Source: Tumebacillus algifaecis
GTDB lineage: Bacteria; Bacillota; Bacilli; Tumebacillales; Tumebacillaceae
DNA: 64,000 bases
NCBI RefSeq assembly: GCF_002243515.1
Contig: NZ_CP022657.1
Coordinates: 2,285,001 to 2,349,000 of the forward strand
Direction: 5' to 3'
Shown: positions 31,964 through 40,800 of the stretch, in pieces
Layout of the letters: every line of letters begins with the position of its first letter
Numbering within the stretch: position 1 is the stretch's first letter
Program-made: the position numbers and the translations under genes
The notes under the pieces: model-generated
The model's database searches: none
Told to the model about the DNA's origin: nothing
The model's input: only the letters and a program-made list of their open reading frames with translations

Positions 31964-32479
31964 TTAGAAAATGGCCATATAAAACCAAGCGATCTGAATG
32001 CCGACGAGCAGCACCTTCAAAAACGTGCCAGCCAAAAAGCTGAGCGCTGAGCCGAAACCAACTTTTATCACTTCATCGCGCTTGCGGCGCATGTACATCT
32101 CACCTAACATCGCGCCAACGATCGCACCCAGCAATGGGCCGAAGATCAATGCGAGCGGGCCCAAGAACGAGATGAGAAAAGGTAGAACGAACATCCCGAT
32201 CGTACCACCGATCATTCCTGCCTTCGAGCCGCCCATCTTCTTGATCCCAAGGATTTGCGCCACGTTGTCGCTGATCATGCCCACGATGATCAGCACCGAT
32301 TGACCCAACCAAAAGCCCCAGGAAAGGTCTGAAAAATCAACGATCCAACCGTAGATCAACGCACCTGGAATGACCAGCAACGCACCGCCCGGAAAAATCG
32401 GAACGAGCGTTGTGAACAAGGCGGCCAGCATAAAGAGCGTTGCGATGAGAACGGCGAGAATCTGCAAGGCAATATCCAA
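31964..32479 (-). CDS. DUF456 family membrane protein
   Basis: A 171-residue membrane protein with about five hydrophobic segments. The PxPGGALLVIPGALIYGW block after helix 1 and the glycine-rich GSKAGMIGGTIGMFVLP and GPLLGAIVGAMLGEMYMRR segments are the marks of DUF456 (GxxxG-type helices); no reaction is known. The start is TTG 32479 with GGAGTGG at proper distance. Divergent from the GT4 gene; the 194-base gap between them must hold both promoters, not clearly seen. Confidence 0.87.
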   Translation of the reverse strand: MDIALQILAVLIATLFMLAALFTTLVPIFPGGALLVIPGALIYGWIVDFSDLSWGFWLGQSVLIIVGMISDNVAQILGIKKMGGSKAGMIGGTIGMFVLPFLISFLGPLALIFGPLLGAIVGAMLGEMYMRRKRDEVIKVGFGSALSFLAGTFLKVLLVGIQIAWFYMAIF

Positions 32480-32673
32480 CCAAGATCCACTCCTTTTTTT
32501 AAATACAACTAGTAGTACGGTCTGCCCGACTAAAAGATGCAGATTCGCCTATTTCAAGAGCCGTCCATCCCAATTCGGCGTCTCTATCCATAACATAATA
32601 GGAAATGCACGGAAAGGCAACCACAAAACACATGATGCCTTTGGAAATGAACCAATAAAGGAGAGGAGTACAG

Positions 32674-33867
32674 ATGCGGCTTTTGGTGATGAGCAATGAA
32701 TTTCGCCCGTTCATTATCGGTGGGCTGGGCATCGTCGCCACCGAGTTGACCAACGCGCTGGCTCAGGATAAAACTTGTCAAATTACCGTGCTGACCAAGG
32801 GGCCAAAGCGCTACGGACAGGTCAGATCGTTGGACAATCTAAAAGTGGTACGCTTGCCCCAGCAATCATCCTATACATCTCGCACACATTTTTTTCCCGA
32901 GCCTCTTGAACAATGGCTTCTTCAACAACCTGATGACCCACCCGAACTGCTGCATGTGCACAGCGTGCAGTGTTTAGAACTCGCACTGCGCTGTAGAGCG
33001 AGATGGAACATTCCACTGGTCTACACCTGCCATTCGCTTGTCCTTCATGAAAAAGCGAATGCGGAACGAGAACTGGTCGTCGCACGGCAGGAACGTTTGC
33101 TGGTCGAAGCGGACAGCATCACCGTCCCCAGCCTCTGGTTGCAGGAGGAGATCGAGCACAAGTATCCCAGATGTCAGGGCAAGATCACGATCATCCCAAA
33201 CGGAGTGACACTGCATAACGCCGCCTCGCGACCAATCAATCATCCGCTCTTGTTCGTCGGTCGGCTGATACCAGTCAAAGGGATTGAAGAGTTACTGCAT
33301 GCGATCGCCCTGTTGCGAGCAGAAGATCCGCACGTGAAGCTGTCCGTGATCGGTACGGGAACTGAACGCTACACGAAACATCTGCATAAGCTGTGTGAAG
33401 ATCTCGGGCTGAGCGATTCGGTGCGCTGGCTCGGACATCGCTCACACCAAGAGGTGCATCGTGCCTACACAGCTGCCGGCGCAGTACTTGTGCCTAGCCG
33501 CTCCGAGTCATTCGGACTGACAGCACTTGAAGCTTTGGCCGCAGGAGCACCGCTTGTCGCCACCCAAAGCGGCGGCCTGTCGCACTACATCGATGAAAAA
33601 GTGGCCTCCGTGCTTTCCGATATATCACCACAAACGATCGCTGCAGGGATACGATCGATGTGGCAAGATCCGGAACGCACAGCACGTCGAACAGCGGAAG
33701 GACTGAAGTTGGCGGCACGCTTTAGTTGGGCAGAGATTGCTTTCCGATACGGAGCGCTTTTTCAAGCGTTGATTGCGGAAAGGGGGGGCAAGAATGCAAA
33801 AACACCATTGGAAACTCGAACGGCCTTGGAAAGAGAAACGCCAAGGACAAGTTTGGGTGGTGCGTGA
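32674..33867 (+). CDS. GT4-family glycosyltransferase
   Basis: A 397-residue GT-B fold retaining glycosyltransferase. The N-terminal glycine loop is EFRPFIIGGLGIVATELT, the middle part has TVPSLWLQEEIE and NGVTLHN, and the donor-binding C-terminal domain has LLFVGRLIPVKGIEELLHA and the E-x7-E motif in SRSESFGLTALEALAAGAPLVAT. It is cytoplasmic. The acceptor may be a cell-surface or spore glycan; glycogen synthase-like activity is less likely. The start has GGAGAGGAG upstream. Its last 74 bases overlap the next gene in another frame, so the two are co-expressed. Confidence 0.92.
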   Translation: MRLLVMSNEFRPFIIGGLGIVATELTNALAQDKTCQITVLTKGPKRYGQVRSLDNLKVVRLPQQSSYTSRTHFFPEPLEQWLLQQPDDPPELLHVHSVQCLELALRCRARWNIPLVYTCHSLVLHEKANAERELVVARQERLLVEADSITVPSLWLQEEIEHKYPRCQGKITIIPNGVTLHNAASRPINHPLLFVGRLIPVKGIEELLHAIALLRAEDPHVKLSVIGTGTERYTKHLHKLCEDLGLSDSVRWLGHRSHQEVHRAYTAAGAVLVPSRSESFGLTALEALAAGAPLVATQSGGLSHYIDEKVASVLSDISPQTIAAGIRSMWQDPERTARRTAEGLKLAARFSWAEIAFRYGALFQALIAERGGKNAKTPLETRTALERETPRTSLGGA

Positions 33868-34591
33868 CGAAGCGGATACGCGCGGCTACTTTAAGTTCGC
33901 CACCAAAGAGCAATGGTACTTCGCCGGCCCGATGATCGCCAATGAAATCATTGCGGCTGCGCTCGCCAAACGCCTCGGATTTCCTGTCTGTGAATTAGAA
34001 ATGGCGATCGTCTGGGGCCCAACCGGCATCCCTCAAGAAGGGATCGTCTCCCTGCAGGTCGATGCCGAAGAAGTGATCACGTGGCGGGAAGCAGATCCGG
34101 CAGTCAAACTCGCACCTGAACAACACATCGAGCAATTTGACCTGCTCGCCCAAATGGTCGTCTTTGATGCATGGATTGCCAATATCGACCGCGCCAAGGG
34201 TAAAAACTTGATCCTCTACCGCAATGCCCCAGACGAACCGTATAAATGGTACCTGATCGATCATGGTCTGACTTTGTACGGATCACCGCGCAAATGGAAG
34301 CGCGGGCCTTGGAATTCCCCGCTTTGGGAGCAGATCTGGCGCTTCTACAACGTGCCACAGGGGTTGCTCGCCGCTCAATCGGACAAAGCGCGTCTGGAGC
34401 CGATGATACAAAAAATCGAAAACCTGCGCGTTTCCGATATCGACGCTGCCGTTCGTTCCGCCCCACGCCGACACTTGCAACTCCGCGATCGGCAGTTCAT
34501 CAAGCGGTTGTTGTTGTATCGACAGAAACGACTGCGTACCATGATCGATCGCTGGCTGGCCCATCCGGGGGAAAAAGAGTGCAATACCTAA
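33794..34591 (+). CDS. HipA-like kinase-fold protein
   Basis: A 265-residue protein resembling the C-terminal kinase domain of HipA (HipA-like/DUF family). The N-terminal region holds a lone strand set (GQVWVVRDEADTRGYFKF) and KRLGFPVCELEMA; the catalytic-loop-like FDAWIANIDRAKGKNLIL carries Asp and Asn at the right spacing, and IDHGLTLYG would be the DFG-like metal loop (DHG). No HipB-type antitoxin gene is adjacent, and the N-terminal domain of true HipA is missing. ATG 33794 (AAGGGGGGGC upstream) lies 74 bases inside the GT4 gene. The function could be protein or small-molecule phosphorylation, unproven. Confidence 0.75.
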   Translation: MQKHHWKLERPWKEKRQGQVWVVRDEADTRGYFKFATKEQWYFAGPMIANEIIAAALAKRLGFPVCELEMAIVWGPTGIPQEGIVSLQVDAEEVITWREADPAVKLAPEQHIEQFDLLAQMVVFDAWIANIDRAKGKNLILYRNAPDEPYKWYLIDHGLTLYGSPRKWKRGPWNSPLWEQIWRFYNVPQGLLAAQSDKARLEPMIQKIENLRVSDIDAAVRSAPRRHLQLRDRQFIKRLLLYRQKRLRTMIDRWLAHPGEKECNT

Positions 34592-34618
34592 AAACCGCTC
34601 CGAACTTAAGAGGTTTTT
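34590..34618 (+). terminator. hairpin after the HipA-like gene
   Basis: AAAAACC (34590-34596) pairs with GGTTTTT (34612-34618) across a 15-base interior; AT-rich and modest, directly after the stop codon. Confidence 0.5.
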
Positions 34619-34686
34619 ACTGATAGGTAAGAAAGCGCTTTACGCACGATGTCTAGTTGATTGCGTTGTGATGACCCCTATACAAA

Positions 34687-34714
34687 AGACCAGGGAGGAT
34701 GCCCTGGTCTTTTT
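34687..34714. terminator. bidirectional terminator between the HipA-like gene and spo0M
   Basis: A perfect 9-bp stem (AGACCAGGG / CCCTGGTCT) with a 6-base loop has T runs on both strands and serves the convergent genes on either side; it touches the spo0M stop codon. Confidence 0.85.
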
Positions 34715-35603
34715 ATGATTCGTCACCCGATTTGCCGCCAAACAGCAAGTCACCGATCGCATATCCGGCGATACCACCTGCGATCGCACCGCCAACCCCG
34801 TGGCTACGACCGCTATGCTTCGGTTTGTTGCGCACTCTTGGCAAGGTCGGGTAGCGGTTGGGCTTCGGATTGTTCAGTTCGGACTCCAGTGCCTTATGGA
34901 TTGTATTTAATGTAGCTTCTGGATCTCTCAAGGTGTCAAAGGACAAGCGCAACGTGAAATGTGACTCGTCAAGATCGAGTTTGTCGGCCAGCGCGCCCAG
35001 CAGCCCTTTGACTTTTTTATCAAGTTCGATGTGGAGCACCAGACCGCGATCTTCGGTGATGTAGACAACTTCCAATTCATCGATGCGGCCCGCAAACGGG
35101 CCTTGTACCGGACGATATTCGAATTCTTGGTAATGGCCGTTGAAAACGCCCGACTCCTGCTTGTCTCGGAAGCCGAGCGCATGCAACGCGTTTTGTGCCG
35201 TTGCGGTCGAGGGGCGGGGGAGTAGAATAAATTCATCAAAATCGTGTGTGTCCAGCGCTTGCGGTATGTCGAGGCGAGTATGATAAGTATAGCGCACATA
35301 ATGGGTTGACTGCGGAAGTTCCGGCAGTTGATGCCGAAACGGGAACTCAAGTTTCTCACCAGCTCTCACCTGCAAGCCCTGGGCTACTGTCACCGACTGA
35401 ATCCTGCTGCGGGCGGTACGGTCATCAAGTCGAGCTTCCAACAGAAAATCGACATGGATCGCGTCAATCTTCTGATCGACATTGCCGCCTTCGACCAGAA
35501 TTTTCCCGCTTACTTCCTCACCAATCCGACCACGGGAATCATCGAGTACGAGGTTGACCGTAGCAGCACCGATCCAAATTTTAGAAAGAAACTTTTTAAT
35601 CAA
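34713..35603 (-). CDS. spo0M: sporulation-control protein Spo0M
   Basis: A 296-residue arrestin-like protein; B. subtilis Spo0M is a little shorter. The opening KIWIGAATVNLVLDDSRGRIGEEVSGKILVEGG, the YVRYTYHTRLDIPQALD block and the pair of beta-sandwich halves are characteristic. A Gly-rich tail (VGGAIAGGIAGYAIGDLLFGG) resembles a glycine-zipper membrane-associating helix and is an extension. Spo0M modulates early sporulation and cell division; the mechanism is unclear. The TTG start has AGGGGG upstream on the minus strand. Confidence 0.9.
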   Translation of the reverse strand: MIKKFLSKIWIGAATVNLVLDDSRGRIGEEVSGKILVEGGNVDQKIDAIHVDFLLEARLDDRTARSRIQSVTVAQGLQVRAGEKLEFPFRHQLPELPQSTHYVRYTYHTRLDIPQALDTHDFDEFILLPRPSTATAQNALHALGFRDKQESGVFNGHYQEFEYRPVQGPFAGRIDELEVVYITEDRGLVLHIELDKKVKGLLGALADKLDLDESHFTLRLSFDTLRDPEATLNTIHKALESELNNPKPNRYPTLPRVRNKPKHSGRSHGVGGAIAGGIAGYAIGDLLFGGKSGDES

Positions 35604-35639
35604 CAGAATTCCCCCTTCTCTGTATGCACTGCCAGTATA

Positions 35640-36632
35640 TCACAAAGATTCAAAACGGATGTCGGTCAGCGGGGCATCCGTTTCGATCGCCCGTCTGGTT
35701 TGGGCGATTCGATTCGCCATCAGATCTGAGAGATTGTCCAGATCGAATGCTTGATGATAAAAAACGTAAAGCAACAGGCGGCGCAATTTCATGAACTGGG
35801 GAATGGTCGTAAGCCAAGATTGCGCCAAATCTGACTCGGTTCGATAGCCGGCAAGAAAATGCCTCATAAAATGCTCGCCAAATTGTTTTTCCTCTGCGTC
35901 GCTTTGAGGGGGTCTGGAAAATCGGGTTAGCGCCTGATAGATGATATTCGTCAGATCACTTATATACCAGTTGTAACAGCAGTCGTCAAAATCGAATGCG
36001 GTAAGTTTGTCATCTTGTATGAGAAAATTTCGCGAATGCAGATCATTATGAATCAGCCCGTATCCGGCCTGATCGATCGGCAAACGCTCGAAGTTTTCCA
36101 GCAAAGATTCTGCGTGTTGCAAAACGGCGGTCTGGGAAGCGGGGATGAACTTCGCAATGTTCAACCACTCTTCCTCATGCCACTCCCGGCGCTTGAAAAC
36201 AGGCTGAGCCTGATACGATCGGCTCAACCGATGCATTTGGCCAGTCAGTTTGCCCCAGCGATAATAGAGGTCCGCATGCCAATCTTCTTCCGTCGGCAGC
36301 CTTCCTGCCGCTTTTTCAAACCGGACGGCCATAAAGCCGTTGGGCAACTCTTCAACCAGATTTCCGTCTAACGAAGGTACAGCACAGGAAACAGGAGCGC
36401 CGTTTCTGCCTAGGTAATTCACAAAATCGACCTCGCCTATAAGCTCCTGCAAAGCACGGCGCGAACGATGCGTCAGACGTAGGATATATTCCTGCTCCTT
36501 CACTTGATGCTCGAAAACGATGTTCACATTTCCGCTGCCCAGATCGAAGAGACGCTCTCTGGTCAAGCCGTATTTTTCAACGGCGGCCTGCACAACCTGC
36601 TCATCTAGCAGATGTTGGTAATTTTGACTCAT
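35640..36632 (-). CDS. APH/CotS-like kinase-fold protein
   Basis: A 330-residue aminoglycoside phosphotransferase-fold protein. Brenner's motif is GLIHNDLHSRNFLI (catalytic Asp, Asn) and the metal motif is TAFDFDDCCYNWYISDL; the N-lobe has GSGNVNIVFEH and ILRLTHRSRR (the ATP Lys position is Arg). Similar proteins include CotS/YutH spore-coat kinases and homoserine kinase-like enzymes; no antibiotic-resistance role can be claimed. The start is ATG 36632 after GAAGGTG; a TTG at 36635 is also possible. It is divergent from the SDR gene, and its N-terminus faces a short shared promoter region. Confidence 0.85.
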   Translation of the reverse strand: MSQNYQHLLDEQVVQAAVEKYGLTRERLFDLGSGNVNIVFEHQVKEQEYILRLTHRSRRALQELIGEVDFVNYLGRNGAPVSCAVPSLDGNLVEELPNGFMAVRFEKAAGRLPTEEDWHADLYYRWGKLTGQMHRLSRSYQAQPVFKRREWHEEEWLNIAKFIPASQTAVLQHAESLLENFERLPIDQAGYGLIHNDLHSRNFLIQDDKLTAFDFDDCCYNWYISDLTNIIYQALTRFSRPPQSDAEEKQFGEHFMRHFLAGYRTESDLAQSWLTTIPQFMKLRRLLLYVFYHQAFDLDNLSDLMANRIAQTRRAIETDAPLTDIRFESL

Positions 36633-36701
36633 CAAAGCACCTTCTCATCGCTTGATTTCAAATTTTTTCTTCGGTAACGTAAAGGGCAAAGGAGTGATCC
36701 A

Positions 36702-37418
36702 ATGAACACTTTCACCAATCGCATCGTCCTCGTCAGCGGAGCCGCGCAGGGAATTGGTCGCGTTGTGGCGCAAACGTATGCAGCGCGAGGCGCATCGGTG
36801 ATCGCAGTCGATCTCGCAAGTATCGCCCTCGACCAGGTAACAGCGATCCAAGCCGATCTTCGAGACCCGCAGGCGATCGAAAGCCTGTTTGCAGAAGTCC
36901 AAGCGCAATATGGACGTCTTGACATCCTGATCAACAATGCAGGGATCTCGCGCTGGAAATCCCCATACGAACTGACGGTCGAGGAGTGGGATGAGGTTCT
37001 CAACCTCAACCTGCGCGGCAGCTTCCTTTGTGCTCGTGAAGCAGCCAAACTGATGAAAGCGGGGGGAGGCGGTAAGATCGTCAACATGAGCTCGACGCGC
37101 GCCTTGATGTCCGAGCCGAACACCGAAGCATACGCCGCCTCCAAAGGGGGCCTTCTGGCATTGACCCATGCCCTGGCTGTCTCACTCGGCCCCGATCAGA
37201 TCCAAGTCAACGCGATCTCTCCAGGTTGGATCGAGACCAAAGATTACAGCCAATTGCGCGCCGAAGACCATGCGCAACACCCGTCAGGACGCGTGGGGAG
37301 ACCGGAAGACATTGCAAACGCCTGCCTTTACTTAACCGATCCTGCCAACGACTTCATCACCGGTGTAAATCTCGTCATCGACGGAGGTATGACGCGCAAG
37401 ATGATCTATCTTGAATAG
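36702..37418 (+). CDS. short-chain dehydrogenase/reductase (SDR)
   Basis: A 238-residue classical SDR. Cofactor motif SGAAQGIG (residues ~12-19) with Asp37 at the end of strand 2 (VIAVDLA), favouring NAD(H). NNAG at 78-81, Ser130/131, and the catalytic pair Tyr144/Lys148 in EAYAASKGG are all present, and the C-terminus ends NLVIDGGMTRK. The start has AAAGGAG upstream. Glucose dehydrogenase-like or 3-oxoacyl-ACP reductase-like substrates are equally possible. Confidence 0.92.
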   Translation: MNTFTNRIVLVSGAAQGIGRVVAQTYAARGASVIAVDLASIALDQVTAIQADLRDPQAIESLFAEVQAQYGRLDILINNAGISRWKSPYELTVEEWDEVLNLNLRGSFLCAREAAKLMKAGGGGKIVNMSSTRALMSEPNTEAYAASKGGLLALTHALAVSLGPDQIQVNAISPGWIETKDYSQLRAEDHAQHPSGRVGRPEDIANACLYLTDPANDFITGVNLVIDGGMTRKMIYLE

Positions 37419-37560
37419 ATTGAGTATACTATACAAATGATGTCGTGGCAGGATATGGTGGGCAGAAGAAAAGCCAGAGCTTCCAATTAAAGGCTAGTCA
37501 TTGAACACATAGCCTGAAGACAGAATTAAGCAGTCAAACGACTACAATTGATCTAGATAC

Positions 37561-37594
37561 ACGGACACTGTTTGGACAGTAAGGTGTCCGTTTT
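37561..37594 (+). terminator. terminator upstream of the NRPS locus (first)
   Basis: Stem ACGGACAC / GTGTCCGT with a 15-base interior and TTTT. The 142 bases between the SDR stop and this hairpin show nothing recognisable. Confidence 0.75.
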
Positions 37595-37609
37595 GATGGC
37601 TAAAACGAA

Positions 37610-37643
37610 GGAGCATCCCCGTGAAATGGGATGTTCCTTTTTT
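37610..37643 (+). terminator. terminator upstream of the NRPS locus (second)
   Basis: Stem GGAGCATCCC / GGGATGTTCC (one wobble pair) with an 8-base loop and six T residues; in tandem with the first it insulates the NRPS genes from upstream reading. Confidence 0.85.
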
Positions 37644-37841
37644 GTATCTATACAATAATTTTTTATCATAGTAAAAAAATTAGAAAATTTTATTTTTTAC
37701 ATTATGTGTTGAAGGTATTTTAGAAATAATGAAGTATATTACTTTGTATTATGTATTTTTTATTTTTTAAAAAAGAACAACGAGTCAATTTGCAGCATCA
37801 TTCATTGGCTGGAATATATCCTCAACGGGGGGTCTACAAGA
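37644..37841 (+). promoter_or_regulatory. strongly AT-rich leader of the NRPS gene
   Basis: About 125 bases (37644-37775) are almost wholly A and T, in sharp contrast to the surrounding GC-rich DNA, and contain several -10-like hexamers (TATATT 37735-37740, TATTTT) and -35-like ones (TTTACA 37696-37701, TTGAAG 37709-37714), but no pair has ideal spacing. The gene's ribosome site is GGGGGG 9 bases before its ATG. This is likely the promoter and a target of AT-binding regulators such as AbrB (inference). Confidence 0.5.
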
Positions 37842-40800
37842 ATGAAAGCCAAACGCACATTTACAACGCTGGTTAGTCTCTTGCAATGGCGTGCCGAGCA
37901 GCACCCTGCACAAGTGGCGTATTCATTTTTGAGCGAAGACGGTTCAGAACGGTCGATCACCTATGCTGAGCTCGATCGCCGCGCACGATCGTTGGCTGCG
38001 CTGTTGCAACAACATTCAGCGACAGGCAAGCGCTCTTTGCTGCTCTATCCACCCGGTCTGGAGTATATCACCGCTTTTTTTGGCTGTTTGTACGCAGGTG
38101 TCATTCCAGTGCCCGCTTACCCGCCGCGCGCAAACGGACATCTCGACCGCTTGCAGTCGATCGTAAGCGATTCACAAGCTCGGTTCGCGTTGACCACGCC
38201 GACCATTCATCGCACAGTGGTAAATCGCTTCGCAAATTCACCCGGTTTGTCCGAATTGACATGGCTGACAGTTGCAGGTTTAGAAGACCGATCTCAACGA
38301 TGGCAACCACCGCAGTTGCGATCTGAATCACTTGCTTTCTTACAATATACGTCTGGCTCGACCGCACTGCCCAAAGGAGTTATGTTAACACACGGCAATC
38401 TGTTACATAATTTAGAGTTGATGCAAGACTGCTTTGGCACAACTTCTGACAGCAACTGCGTCATCTGGTTGCCGCCGTATCACGACATGGGTTTGATCGG
38501 TGGGATCTTGCAACCGCTGTTCACGGGCTACCCGGTCACGCTGATGGCGCCCGTCGATTTTATCCAACGTCCGTTTCATTGGTTGCAGACGATCTCCCAA
38601 ACAGGGGCCTCCATCAGCGGCGGGCCAAATTTCGCCTATGAATTTTGTTTGCAAAAGATCACGCCGACACAGCGGGACATGCTCGACCTCAGCTCGTGGA
38701 AAATCGCGTTTAGCGGAGCGGAGCCGATTCGCCACGAGACGTTGGAACGCTTTGCCGAGTATTTTGCGCCGTGTGGATTTAAAAGAGAAGCGTTTTACCC
38801 GTGCTACGGTTTGGCAGAAGCTACTTTGTTCGTCACTGGTGGACATCGCGAGGAAGCGCCGATTGCCACCACGTTCGATGGAAAAACGCTACAAGAAAAT
38901 AAAGCGCTTGTGGTCGAAACGCCAAAAGATGGCGATCACACGCTGGTTTCCTCCGGCCGCGTCGCATTGGTCCGTCAAAAAGTGGTCATTGTCGATCCAC
39001 AAAGCGGCGTGCTCTGTACAGATGGTCAAATTGGAGAAATCTGGGTAAATGGACCTAGCGTCGCTCAAGGGTATTGGAACCGACCCGAGCTGACAGAAGA
39101 GACGTTTCACGCCACTTTGCAAGCGTCAGGTGAAGGTCCGTTTTTGCGTACCGGCGACCTCGGATTTCTACAGTGCGGGGAACTGTATATCACTGGACGC
39201 CTGAAGGACTTGATCATCATTCGCGGGCGCAACTATTACCCGAACGACATCGAGTATACGGTACAAGCGAGTCACCCAGCCGTGCGAAACAGCAACGGCG
39301 CAGCTGTCGCGGTCGAAGTGGACGGCAAAGAGCGCCTCGTAGTCGTGCAAGAGATTGAACGCGCGCACCGCAAGGCCAATTTGGCTGATGTGACAGAGAT
39401 GATTCGGCAAGCGGTGTCCGCAGAACATCAGTTGCCAGTCTACGCGGTCGTCCTGATCAAGCCGGTGTCAATTCCGAAAACATCCTCGGGTAAAGTGCAA
39501 CGCCACAAATGCCGCGAACATTTCGAAGCTGGGAGACTCGAAGTCCTCTTTTCGGACCTTTTGGTCACAGATGTCGAAACGGTCGCGACCGCTGAAGTCG
39601 TGATCAATGACGTGTCAGAGGGTAGTGGGCAAGAGTTGACGCTCGAACAGTTGCTCGCAACCGATCAAACCGAGCGTCAACAGGTACTGCAATCGTTTCT
39701 GACCGCCAAAACGGCGCGTGCGCTCGGTCGATCACAACGATCTGTAGACCCGACACGGACACTGCATGCACTGGGGCTCGATTCGCTGAGCGCCGTTGAG
39801 ATCAAGCAGGCAGTAGAAGAAACTTTGGGCGTGACCGTCTCGTTTTCGCGACTTCTGGCAGGTCCGAGCATCGCCGAACTCGCGGAGGAAATCTGCCTGC
39901 AATTGACAGCAGGTGATGCCCCGAAAGCGAAAGCGGTCGAAACGGGGGAAGCGCCTACTACTTTCGCCCTGTCCCACGGTCAACGCGCATTGTGGTTCGT
40001 ACAGACGCTCGCGCCAGACAGCGCCGTATACAACATCGCACGCGCCGCGACCATCGAGTCGGCGCTCGATCACACGGCGCTTCGGGAGGCATTTGCTCAG
40101 CTAGAACGGCGCCATGAACTGATCCGCAGCCGTTTTGTAGAACAGGGCGGGGAGCCGATCGGTATGGTGCAAGATGCACATGGTGACCTCCTGAGCGTGA
40201 TCGATGCGTCCTGCTGGAGCGAAGTTCAACTTCAGGACACCTTGACGACCGAGGCGAACCGTCCATTCAATTTGGCCCATGACGCTCCGCTCCGGGTTCA
40301 GCTGTATGAACGAGGGGAGCGTCCTCCCGTCTTGCTGATGACCGCCCATCACATTATCGCGGACTTCTGGTCGCTCGGTGTTTTGGTGCAGGAATTGCAG
40401 GCGCTGTATGCGGTTGCTGAACAAAAGAGCGAGCCGTTGTCCCTGCCGTCGAAACGTTCGTTCGCACACGCTGTCCACGAGCAGGAAACACTGCTCAGCA
40501 GTCCGCGCCGCCAACATCTGGAGGCATACTGGAATTCGCAACTCGGCGGTGAACTGCCCGTCTTGACCCTGCCGACCGATCTCCCACGATTGCCAGTGCA
40601 AAGCTATCGCGGGGCAGTCCAATCATTTGCTTTGCCTGCAGAATTATCAGGTGCGCTGAAGCGGATCGCCGCGGAGCACGGCGCGACGCTGTACATGACA
40701 TTGCTCGCTACATTTCAAGTGTTGTTGCACCGGATCACGGGCCAAGAAGAAGTGCTGATCGCCTCGCCGACAACGGGCCGCACCAGCTCCAAAGATGCTG

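Noticed and set aside
33015-33030. ACTGGTCTACACCTGC, a dre-like match
   Set aside because: It lies inside the glycosyltransferase coding sequence (encoding a PLVYTC segment), far from any start, and lacks the second half-site symmetry.
33794-34591. HipBA toxin-antitoxin module
   Set aside because: There is no small helix-turn-helix gene next to the kinase and the N-terminal HipA domain is missing.
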